A stretch of 5,734 nt of DNA from Bacteroidales bacterium (GTDB taxonomy: Bacteria > Bacteroidota > Bacteroidia > Bacteroidales > Paludibacteraceae): assembly GCA_900768725.1 (NCBI GenBank), contig CAAGDU010000155.1:1-5734 (forward strand), in the 5' to 3' direction. The position numbers and the translations under genes were made by a program. Shown piece after piece: positions 1 through 4,665 of the stretch (the stretch's first letter is position 1; each line of letters opens with the position of its first letter). The notes under the pieces were generated by a model that saw nothing but the letters and a program-made list of their open reading frames with translations, did not search any database and had not been told where the DNA came from.

Positions 1-231
1 CCCTTTTTCACCCCCACTTATTTTGTAGCACACAACACAGCAGTCTTCACCGAGACCTTACCGAGACCTATACCAATACTAAATAGCAATGTAGCAAATG
101 AAACAAATGTAGCAGAAGAAACACCTACATTTGTTACAATTTCTACATTTGCTACAATAAAATTTAGTATTCATTTGCATATATCAGAAAAAAGCAGTAA
201 TTCTGTGCGTCAAATGACCATTCTCCGTTAA
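1..231 (+). CDS. possible C-terminal fragment of an unidentified protein (5' end outside the window)
   Basis: One forward frame stays open from base 1 to a TAA at 229-231, giving 76 residues with no start in the window. I do not recognise the protein. The peptide is rich in Thr, Asn, Val, Phe and Ile. It carries a three-residue periodicity: NVA NET NVA EET around residues 30-41, then TFV TIS TFA TIK around residues 43-54. This matches the 9-base repeats in the DNA. It ends in RQMTILR. Against coding: the DNA is AT-rich unlike the genes to the right, the middle lies in an interrupted palindrome, and an open frame of this length could occur by chance among six frames. For coding: the repeat period is a multiple of three, and the stop is followed by non-coding-looking repeats. 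Low confidence; a mobile-element gene tail is only a guess. Confidence 0.27.
   Translation, partial: PFFTPTYFVAHNTAVFTETLPRPIPILNSNVANETNVAEETPTFVTISTFATIKFSIHLHISEKSSNSVRQMTILR
49..70. repeat. tandem duplication of an 11-base unit
   Basis: Two adjacent copies, ACCGAGACCTT (49-59) and ACCGAGACCTA (60-70), differ only in the last base. The unit is not a multiple of three, so an expansion here would shift the possible frame of 1-231. Confidence 0.75.
76..170. repeat. interrupted palindrome made of 9-base repeat units
   Basis: Three perfectly matching arm segments face each other in the same order. atactaaat (76-84) pairs with 162-170, tgtagcaaatg (90-100) pairs with 146-156, and acaaatgtag (103-112) pairs with 125-134. 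Each arm is itself a run of related 9-mers. On the plus strand these are TGTAGCAAA, TGAAACAAA and TGTAGCAGA (90-116). On the minus strand, reading down from 156, they are TGTAGCAAA, TGTAGAAAT, TGTAACAAA and TGTAGGTGT. A further TGTAGCA lies at 24-30. The function is unknown. It could be an iterated protein-binding site, a small non-autonomous element, or a coding repeat (9 bases is three codons in the possible frame 1-231). Confidence 0.7.
174..205 (+). promoter_or_regulatory. weak candidate Bacteroidota promoter
   Basis: A TTTG (174-177) is followed after 20 bases by TAATTCTG (198-205), one mismatch from TAnnTTTG. The geometry equals that of the four better promoters in this window. Any transcript would run through the CCRTTAA array to the candidate terminator near 383-403, about 190 bases, with no clear gene in it. 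A chance match in AT-rich DNA is quite possible. Confidence 0.2.
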
Positions 232-323
232 TTGCCGTTAATTATCCATTAATCTCTTGTTTATTTCTCCATTAAAGTCCATTAAATTCCATCAAAACAT
301 TGCTTTAATGGCTTTTTTAATGG
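225..323. repeat. array of CCRTTAA words at about 10-base spacing, then inverted copies
   Basis: Direct copies begin at 225 (ccgttaatt), 235 (ccgttaatt), 246 (ccattaatc), 269 (ccattaaag), 279 (ccattaaat) and 289 (ccatcaaaa, degenerate). Inverted copies follow at 303-311 (ctttaatgg) and 316-323 (tttaatgg). Spacing inside each group is 10-11 bases, about one helical turn. The later copies can fold as a two-part hairpin: 269-276 with 316-323, and 279-286 with 304-311. This could be a phased operator for a DNA-binding protein, or a structured 3' region for whatever ends at 231. I cannot assign it to a known regulator. Confidence 0.6.
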
Positions 324-348
324 TCTTTATATGGAGGAATGAAATGAA

Positions 349-439
349 GGCAATGATATACAAGTCTAAATTGAGTCATGTCGCCCCCTTCGGGGCTTTT
401 GTTTGATAAAGAATGTGGGTCAACTTGTATATCATTGCC
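349..439. repeat. 91-base element with perfect 17-base inverted ends (MITE-like or long hairpin)
   Basis: Bases 349-365 (ggcaatgatatacaagt) are the exact reverse complement of 423-439. The match stops on both sides (a348/a440 and c366/a422). The interior carries a GC-rich mini-hairpin at 383-396. The ends could be terminal inverted repeats of a tiny non-autonomous element, or the stem of a structured transcript. No clear target-site duplication is visible; the flanks share only AA. A 20-codon reading frame (344-406, MKAMIYKSKLSHVAPFGAFV) begins just before the element behind a GGAGG, but Bacteroidota rarely use such sites and I do not call it a gene. Confidence 0.65.
383..403 (+). terminator. 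candidate short intrinsic terminator (plus strand)
   Basis: GCCCC (383-387), loop CTTC (388-391) and GGGGC (392-396) are followed directly by TTTTGTTT on the plus strand. The shape is that of a minimal rho-independent terminator. There is no confident plus-strand gene upstream, so it may end transcription from the possible frame at 1-231 or from a weak promoter near 174-205. It sits inside the inverted-end element. Confidence 0.4.
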
Positions 440-468
440 AAAAAAAATAGAGGTCTCCATGACCTCTA
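440..468 (-). terminator. rho-independent terminator of tRNA-Ser
   Basis: Read on the minus strand, TAGAGGTC (468-461), loop ATGGA and GACCTCTA (455-448) form a perfect 8-bp stem. It is followed by eight T residues (447-440). It starts about 14 bases past the tRNA 3' end, so it is the natural end of that transcript. Confidence 0.85.
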
Positions 469-481
469 AGCTAATTTCTTG

Positions 482-566
482 CGGAAAGAGAGGGATTCGA
501 ACCCCCGGACCCGTGAAGGTCAACGGTTTTCAAGACCGCCGCGATCGACCACTCCGCCATCTTTCC
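482..566 (-). tRNA. tRNA-Ser, anticodon UGA
   Basis: On the minus strand the 85-base gene folds as a class II tRNA. The acceptor stem is GGAAAGA with TCTTTCC, followed by discriminator G73 (base 482), as expected for serine tRNAs. The D-arm contains AGTGGTCGA. The anticodon stem-loop is GCGGT-CTTGAAA-ACCGT, with anticodon TGA at 532-530. A long variable arm pairs GACC with GGTC. The T-arm is GGGGG-TTCGAAT-CCCTC. The long variable arm, G73 and the anticodon together identify serine; UGA reads UCA and other UCN codons. CCA is not encoded (CAA follows), so it must be added after transcription. The gene is monocistronic, with its own promoter at 578-609 and terminator at 440-468. Confidence 0.97.
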
Positions 567-577
567 AAAATCGGGTG

Positions 578-609
578 CAAAGGTACGGTTTTTTTTTCAA
601 TTATGCAAA
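578..609 (-). promoter_or_regulatory. Bacteroidota-type promoter of tRNA-Ser
   Basis: On the minus strand TTTG (609-606) is followed after exactly 20 bases by TACCTTTG (585-578), fitting the TTTG / TAnnTTTG consensus used by the Bacteroidota primary sigma factor. Transcription should start around 570, a few bases before the mature tRNA 5' end at 566. The spacer holds a run of nine A. Confidence 0.85.
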
Positions 610-645
610 TCCGTTATTGCATTTTTATGATTTTTTGTCCATTTA

Positions 646-677
646 TTTGTGTATCTCATTTTTTTTCCGTACCTTTG
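646..677 (+). promoter_or_regulatory. Bacteroidota-type promoter of glgP
   Basis: TTTG (646-649), a 20-base spacer rich in T, and TACCTTTG (670-677) match the consensus exactly. The expected start is near 684, giving a leader of about 185 bases before the glgP ATG at 868. It is divergent from the tRNA-Ser promoter. The -7 regions of the two form a perfect 13-base inverted repeat (576-588 with 667-679). Confidence 0.85.
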
Positions 678-683
678 CAGCCG

Positions 684-867
684 CTTTTGTGTGGATAAAA
701 GAGAGGACCCTCCCCTTCCCTCCATACAAAGGGAGGGGGTAGACTGATTACCTTTGTCTATTAGTGTGCGACCTGGAGACCGCATCTCCTTTGAGACTAT
801 TTAGTCCTTTGTCCTGTGTCCTTCATCTTTAATCTTAATAGGAATATAAACCAACATTATAGTAAAC
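684..867 (+). promoter_or_regulatory. long 5' leader of glgP with hairpins and a 7-base array
   Basis: The stretch from the predicted start to the ATG holds no gene. It contains a C-rich/G-rich pair: CCCTCCC (708-714) can pair with GGGAGGG (731-737), or CCCTCC (718-723) with GGAGGG (732-737), so two folds compete. A second TACCTTTG lies at 749-756 but without a TTTG box 20 bases upstream. GGAGA (775-779) pairs with TCTCC (785-789). Five degenerate 7-mers fill 804-838. The last 30 bases are AT-rich with no Shine-Dalgarno, normal for this phylum. No known riboswitch is recognised. Confidence 0.45.
804..838. repeat. five degenerate 7-base tandem units in the glgP leader
   Basis: Consecutive 7-mers read GTCCTTT (804), GTCCTGT (811), GTCCTTC (818), ATCTTTA (825) and ATCTTAA (832). 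The array ends 29 bases before the glgP start codon. Period 7 cannot be a codon repeat. Confidence 0.55.
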
Positions 868-3426
868 ATGAACGTTAAAGTAAGTAATGTGAATCAACCT
901 CAGTGGAAAGAGGTGAACGTGCGTGCTAAGTTGCCCGCAAACCTTGACAAATTGCAGGAACTCGCCTATAACCTTTGGTGGGTATGGAACTCGGAAGGGA
1001 AGAACATCTTCCGCCAAATTGACAACGAGGCATGGCACCGTGCGCAGTCTAACCCCATCATGCTGATTAACACCATCAGTTATGAGCGCATGCAGGAGCT
1101 GAGCAACGACAAAGCCTTCATGGAGCAACTGGACAAGGTGTATGCCGACTTCCGTCGCTACATGGACGCACCGCGCGACAAGAAGAAACCCTCCATCGCT
1201 TATTTCTCCATGGAGTACGGCTTGAGCCACGTGCTCAAAATCTACTCGGGCGGTCTGGGCGTGCTCGCCGGCGACTACCTGAAAGAGGCATCCGACTGCA
1301 ATGTGGACATGACCGCCATCGGCTTCCTCTATCGCTACGGCTATTTCACACAGACCCTCTCGCCCGAAGGACAGCAGATTGCCAACTACGAGGCGCAGAA
1401 CTTCAGCAACCTGCCCATCACGCAGATGAAAGAGGCGGACGGAAGCCCCATGATTGTGGACGTGCCCTACCCCGGGCGCACCGTGCACGCATACCTGTGG
1501 AAGGTGGCAGTAGGACGTATCAACCTGCTGCTCCTCGACACTGACAACGAGTTGAACTCCGAGTGGGACCGCCAAATCACCCACCAACTTTACGGAGGCG
1601 ACTGGGAGAACCGTATCAAGCAGGAAATTATGCTCTGTATCGGCGGTATGCTCGCGCTGAACAAACTGGGCATCAAGAAAGATGTGTACCACTGCAACGA
1701 GGGACACGCAGCCCTCATGGGCTTGCAGCGCATGGTGGACCTTGTGCAGGGCGAGGGCTTGACCTTCAACCAAGCGAAGGAAGTGGTGCGCGCAAGCGGA
1801 CTCTACACCTGCCACACCCCCGTGCCCGCAGGACACGACTACTTCGAGGAGGGGCTCTTCTATAAGTATATGAACGAGTACGCCGGCAAGTTGGGCATCG
1901 AGTGGCACGACCTCATCGGTCTTGGCCGCACCAACCCCGATGACAACAACGAGAAGTTCTCGATGTCGGTCTTCGCGCTCAACACCTGCCAAGAGGCAAA
2001 CGGCGTAAGTTGGCTCCACGGCGAGGTCAGCAAGAAGATGTTCTCGCCCGTATGGCCCGGCTACTACCCAGAGGAACTGCACGTGGACTACGTTACCAAC
2101 GGCGTGCACATGCCTACATGGGCTGCCAGCGAGTGGAAAGCCGTGTATGAAAAGACCTTCCCCGCAGAGTGGATTAACGACCAGTCGAACCTCGAGATGT
2201 GGAAAGCCTACAACGACATCCCCGATGAGGATGTTTGGGCTACCCGTATGAACTTGAAGAACAAATTGATCAACTATATCAAGGAGAAGTTCCAAGAAGA
2301 CTGGATGAAGAGTCAGGGCGATCCCGCGCGTATCGTGCGCGCGCTCCATGAGATGAAGGCGGAGAACCTCATCATCGGCTTCGGTCGCCGCTTCGCTACC
2401 TACAAGCGTGCTCACCTGCTCTTCACCGACCTCGAGCGTCTGGATAAGATTGTGAATAATCCCAACTACCCCGTGCAGTTCCTCTTCACCGGTAAGGCGC
2501 ACCCCGCAGACGGCGGAGGACAAGGACTGATCCGTCGCATCATTGAAATCAGCCGCATGCCGCAGTTCCTCGGCAAGATTATCTTCCTTGAGAACTATGA
2601 TATGCGCCTTGCTAAACGCCTCATCAGCGGTGTAGATATCTGGCTCAATACCCCGACTCGTCCGCTCGAGGCTTCCGGTACGTCCGGCGAAAAGGCGCAG
2701 ATGAACGGCGTGTTGAACTTCTCCGTCCTCGACGGTTGGTGGTACGAAGGCTATGTGAAGGGCGCCGGCTGGGCTCTCACTGATAAACGTACCTACGAGA
2801 ACCAAGCACACCAAGACCAACTTGATGCTGCTACCATCTACCAGATGTTGGAGAACGAGATTATCCCGATGTACTATGCCAAGAACTCTAAAGGCTACTC
2901 GCCGGAGTGGGTACAGACCATCAAGAACTCGGTTACCAAGATCACCCCGCGCTTCACAACCAAGCGCATGATGGACGACTACTTCAACAAGTTCTACAAC
3001 AAGTTGGCTAAACGCCATGCCCTGCTCGCGGCTAACCACTACGCTACCGCGAAGGACATCGCTGCTTGGAAAGAGAACATGGCTGCCCACTGGGACGAGA
3101 TTGAGGTAGTGAATGTAGAGATGCCCGATATGTCGCAACCCAACGTCGGCGAGAAAGTACGCGTAGCGGTAGAACTCGACACCCACGCTCTCAACGACAA
3201 GGGTCTGGGCGTAGAACTCGTGGCTATCCGCACCTCGCTCCACAACAACGACAAGTTGTACGAGGTAGAGCCGCTGAAACTCGTCAAGACAGAGGGCACC
3301 CACCTCTTCTTCGAGACGACCTATCAGTTCGACTATGCCGGCGGCATGAAGTTCGGCTTGCGTATGTACCCGCAGAACGACCTCCTGCCCCACCGCATGG
3401 ACTTCTGCTACGTACGCTGGATTTAA
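868..3426 (+). CDS. glgP: glycogen/alpha-glucan phosphorylase (GT35)
   Basis: This 852-residue PLP enzyme removes terminal glucose from alpha-1,4-glucans with phosphate, giving glucose-1-phosphate in the cytoplasm. It belongs to the GlgP branch with an N-terminal DUF3417-type region (about residues 20-100, with NLWWVWN). Visible motifs are IAYFSMEYGL (110-119), YSGGLGVLAGD (126-136, phosphate/glucan site region), HCNEGHAAL (275-283), CHTPVPAGHD (315-324), VTNGVHMPTW (409-418), GFGRRFATYKRA (504-515), FTGKAHPAD (540-548) and EASGTSGEKAQMNG, in which K609 should be the PLP-binding lysine. The C-terminus is a beta-rich segment ending DFCYVRWI, as in Bacteroidales homologues. The length is normal and no key residue is missing. 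The start ATG sits at the beginning of the conserved N-terminus. It is alone on its strand, with its own promoter (646-677) and terminator (3450-3514). The gene avoids TTA, CTA and TCA entirely, consistent with high expression. Confidence 0.96.
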   Translation: MNVKVSNVNQPQWKEVNVRAKLPANLDKLQELAYNLWWVWNSEGKNIFRQIDNEAWHRAQSNPIMLINTISYERMQELSNDKAFMEQLDKVYADFRRYMDAPRDKKKPSIAYFSMEYGLSHVLKIYSGGLGVLAGDYLKEASDCNVDMTAIGFLYRYGYFTQTLSPEGQQIANYEAQNFSNLPITQMKEADGSPMIVDVPYPGRTVHAYLWKVAVGRINLLLLDTDNELNSEWDRQITHQLYGGDWENRIKQEIMLCIGGMLALNKLGIKKDVYHCNEGHAALMGLQRMVDLVQGEGLTFNQAKEVVRASGLYTCHTPVPAGHDYFEEGLFYKYMNEYAGKLGIEWHDLIGLGRTNPDDNNEKFSMSVFALNTCQEANGVSWLHGEVSKKMFSPVWPGYYPEELHVDYVTNGVHMPTWAASEWKAVYEKTFPAEWINDQSNLEMWKAYNDIPDEDVWATRMNLKNKLINYIKEKFQEDWMKSQGDPARIVRALHEMKAENLIIGFGRRFATYKRAHLLFTDLERLDKIVNNPNYPVQFLFTGKAHPADGGGQGLIRRIIEISRMPQFLGKIIFLENYDMRLAKRLISGVDIWLNTPTRPLEASGTSGEKAQMNGVLNFSVLDGWWYEGYVKGAGWALTDKRTYENQAHQDQLDAATIYQMLENEIIPMYYAKNSKGYSPEWVQTIKNSVTKITPRFTTKRMMDDYFNKFYNKLAKRHALLAANHYATAKDIAAWKENMAAHWDEIEVVNVEMPDMSQPNVGEKVRVAVELDTHALNDKGLGVELVAIRTSLHNNDKLYEVEPLKLVKTEGTHLFFETTYQFDYAGGMKFGLRMYPQNDLLPHRMDFCYVRWI

Positions 3427-3449
3427 TCTCGGATTAAAGAGTATATAAT

Positions 3450-3514
3450 AAAACAAGGAGCAAAGATTGCATCGGCTTATAATCAGCGATGTATCTTTGC
3501 TCCTTGTTTTTGTT
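3450..3514. terminator. strong hairpin terminator between convergent glgP and recO
   Basis: Bases 3450-3467 pair perfectly with 3493-3510 (18 bp, core ACAAGGAGCAAAGAT). After a small internal loop, CATCG (3470-3474) pairs with CGATG (3487-3491), leaving a 12-base apex. On the plus strand the stem ends in TTTT followed by TG. On the minus strand it likewise ends in TTTT, then an AT-rich run. It lies 23 bases after the glgP stop and about 12 bases before the recO stop, so it probably serves both genes. Confidence 0.85.
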
Positions 3515-3526
3515 GCTTACTATCGG

Positions 3527-4108
3527 CTATATGGTAAATACCTCGGTTAGTACCTCCAAAGAGAGTGGGGTTTGCCAGCCGTCTATGTGTAGGGCGAAAT
3601 AGTCGCAGAGCGCATGCAGTTGCTGCTGACGCGCTTGGCGGCTTTGCGGAAGGGTGAGTAAGTCCGGGTGCGCTTCTTCATCGATGGCGAAACCTAAGTG
3701 CGCTGCCAACCGGATAAGAAAGGCAAGATGGATATTCTCCGGCTGCTCGGTAGTGTCTAAAAGGCGTATGGTGGTTGCTATGAAGTCAAACAGCGCTTCG
3801 TCTGCCATCGGATGACGGAGCGTACGGTATAACACCTCCGCGATGAATAATGCCACCGTTTGACGGCGCATGTCGGTGTGTAGGCGTTGGGGAACGAAAG
3901 CGAGATGTGCCTCTTTCAGAGAGGGCAATGCCTTCGTAGAGGGGGAGACTATTACTTCCAACAATGAGAGGGGCGCGTAGAGAGCTTGCGATTTCTTCTT
4001 GCCTAAGCCGTACACCATATAGTTCATGCGCCCAAGCTCCCGCGTGTAGGTATGCAAGATGTGTGCACGGTCGCTATAAGGCTGTAGGGAAAGAACGATG
4101 GCAAGCAT
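3527..4108 (-). CDS. recO: DNA repair protein RecO (short form)
   Basis: RecO loads RecA onto SSB-coated single-stranded DNA together with RecR in the RecFOR pathway of gap repair. The 193-residue product matches Bacteroidota RecO in order. The N-terminal OB-fold strand pattern is seen as AIVLSLQPYSDRAHILHTYTRELGRMNYMVYG (residues 3-34; cited in pieces: AIVLSLQPYSDR, AHILHTYTRELGR, MNYMVYG). It continues with ALFIAEVLYRTLR (86-98), the helical core IHLAFLIRLAAHLGF (126-140), and a C-terminal YFALHIDG...SLEVLTEVF. It is about 40-50 residues shorter than usual Bacteroidales RecO proteins of about 240, mainly in the region between residues 140 and 165. A stop codon three codons upstream in frame (TCA TAA TTA CCA ATG) fixes the start and leaves little N-terminal lead. 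No zinc-binding cysteine cluster is present. The family call is by remembered motif similarity. The gene has its own minus-strand promoter at 4176-4207. Confidence 0.87.
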   Translation of the reverse strand: MLAIVLSLQPYSDRAHILHTYTRELGRMNYMVYGLGKKKSQALYAPLSLLEVIVSPSTKALPSLKEAHLAFVPQRLHTDMRRQTVALFIAEVLYRTLRHPMADEALFDFIATTIRLLDTTEQPENIHLAFLIRLAAHLGFAIDEEAHPDLLTLPQSRQARQQQLHALCDYFALHIDGWQTPLSLEVLTEVFTI

Positions 4109-4112
4109 TGGT

Positions 4113-4170
4113 AATTATGAATTAAGAATTATGAGTGCTTATGCTCGGAGTAATTGAATTAAGAATTAAG
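4113..4170. repeat. 7-base units (AATTAAG/AATTATG) in the recO leader
   Basis: AATTATG (4113), AATTAAG (4120) and AATTATG (4127) are consecutive. A second run has AATTAAG (4157) and AATTAAG (4164). The two runs are separated by a unique stretch (4134-4156). Together they make up most of the leader between the recO promoter and its start codon. Confidence 0.65.
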
Positions 4171-4175
4171 AGACG

Positions 4176-4207
4176 CAAAGGTAGTTGTTTTTTCTTGGAT
4201 GTGCAAG
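4176..4207 (-). promoter_or_regulatory. Bacteroidota-type promoter of recO
   Basis: On the minus strand CTTG (4207-4204; three of four match TTTG) is followed after 20 bases by TACCTTTG (4183-4176). Transcription should begin near 4169, about 60 bases before the recO ATG. It is divergent from the rpmH promoter, with the two upstream boxes only about 27 bases apart. Confidence 0.75.
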
Positions 4208-4234
4208 CAATTTTGCAAAAAAAAACGAAAAAAG

Positions 4235-4266
4235 TTTGGCTATGTCAAAAAAAAGCAGTACCTTTG
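4235..4266 (+). promoter_or_regulatory. Bacteroidota-type promoter of rpmH
   Basis: TTTG (4235-4238), exactly 20 bases, and TACCTTTG (4259-4266) fit the consensus. The spacer includes a run of eight A. The predicted start near 4273 gives a leader of about 107 bases. From 4259 the sequence TACCTTTGCACCCGATTTT is identical over 19 bases to the tRNA-Ser promoter on the other strand (585-567). Confidence 0.87.
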
Positions 4267-4300
4267 CACCCGATTTTCGCCCCTGCTAATTCGTAGGTTG

Positions 4301-4335
4301 TAAATCGCAAATCGTAAATCGTAAATCGTAAATTA
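4301..4335. repeat. five 7-base tandem units (TAAATCG) in the rpmH leader
   Basis: Consecutive units are TAAATCG (4301), CAAATCG (4308), TAAATCG (4315), TAAATCG (4322) and TAAATTA (4329). Three are identical and two differ at one or two bases. The array lies between the rpmH start site and its ATG. A small CCTC-GGGA-GAGG hairpin (4345-4356) follows. Confidence 0.85.
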
Positions 4336-4379
4336 ATAATCCGTCCTCGGGAGAGGGCATAAATACAGACAATAACACT

Positions 4380-4538
4380 ATGAAACGTACATTCCAACCA
4401 TCTCAACGCAAGCGTCGTAACAAACATGGTTTCCTTGAGAGAATGGCTACTGCTAATGGTCGCCGTGTGCTGGCTGCTCGTCGTGCTAAGGGCCGCAAGA
4501 AACTGACTGTTGCTGACGAAGGTCGCCACAAGTATTAA
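4380..4538 (+). CDS. rpmH: 50S ribosomal protein L34 (bL34)
   Basis: The 52-residue product is a small, very basic component of the large ribosomal subunit that binds 23S rRNA. It begins MKRTFQPSQRKRRNKHGF and continues with the family hallmark RMATANGRRVLAARRAKGRK, then KLTVADEGRHKY. The KRTFQPS start, the RKRRNKHGF block and the GRxVLAxRRAKGRK block are diagnostic. The length is normal for bL34 with a short Bacteroidales C-terminal tail. The ATG shares its A with the end of CACTA, and the upstream sequence is AT-rich with no Shine-Dalgarno. The gene has a strong promoter (4235-4266) and a long leader with a 7-base array. It is divergent from recO and lies 127 bases upstream of rbfA on the same strand; with no good promoter seen in between, read-through into rbfA is likely. 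Confidence 0.97.
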   Translation: MKRTFQPSQRKRRNKHGFLERMATANGRRVLAARRAKGRKKLTVADEGRHKY

Positions 4539-4665
4539 GAAGTTCTGACGGCTTCCCCCTTTTGACCGTATTTTTTATTTAGAAGTTAGACCGCCTTCGG
4601 CTGTTGGCTCGCATTGCGGGCGGAAGAACGCCGTGGGTGGGTTTCTTCGTAATACAACCATTACT
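4539..4665 (+). other. rpmH-rbfA intergenic stretch, possible weak terminator and hairpins
   Basis: ACGG (4548-4551) and CCGT (4566-4569) could form a weak hairpin before ATTTTTTATTT (4570-4580), a possible leaky terminator of rpmH. Then TAGAAGT TAGACCG runs into a GC-rich segment. There GCC-TTC-GGC is a tight mini-hairpin (4593-4601), and CCGCC (4591-4595) can pair with GGCGG (4619-4623). No TAnnTTTG promoter is visible here, so rbfA may depend on read-through from rpmH. The GC-rich part looks unlike its surroundings and may be a dispersed repeat. Confidence 0.3.

Noticed and set aside
76..170. CRISPR array
   Set aside because: Units are 9 bases with no spacers of regular length, and no cas gene is present.
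344..406. 20-codon frame MKAMIYKSKLSHVAPFGAFV behind GGAGG; the APFGAFV end recalls S1-domain sequences
   Set aside because: Too short, its codons overlap an inverted repeat and a mini-terminator, and Shine-Dalgarno-like sites carry little weight in Bacteroidota. The S1 resemblance is only a few residues.
1..480. Integrated element attachment site at the tRNA-Ser 3' end
   Set aside because: No second copy of the tRNA 3' end is present in bases 1-480, and no integrase is visible in the window.
576..679. Invertible (phase-variable) promoter flanked by inverted repeats
   Set aside because: The inverted repeats are the -7 boxes themselves rather than recombination sites flanking a promoter. Flipping the segment would recreate nearly the same arrangement, and no invertase is nearby.
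749..756. Second glgP promoter at TACCTTTG
   Set aside because: The -7 word is perfect, but the position 20 bases upstream reads TACA instead of TTTG, so it is kept only as a note in the leader.
378..785. Short frames on both strands across the tRNA-Ser gene and its flanks (378-698, 479-742, 597-785)
   Set aside because: They run through a well-folded tRNA, two promoters and a terminator, and encode no recognisable protein.
835..3456. 873-residue open frame on the minus strand covering all of glgP
   Set aside because: It is codon-aligned antisense to a clear glgP and stays open only because glgP lacks TTA, CTA and TCA codons. Its His/Val/Leu-rich, low-complexity product matches no family I know.
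4245..4529. 94-residue minus-strand frame
   Set aside because: It is antisense to rpmH and its promoter, and its FTIYDLRFT-type segment is a translation of the 7-base array.
4633..4665. Earlier ATG start for rbfA at 4633
   Set aside because: The added MGGFLRNTTIT is not family-like and comes from the GC-rich intergenic patch. The conserved N-terminus starts at 4666.
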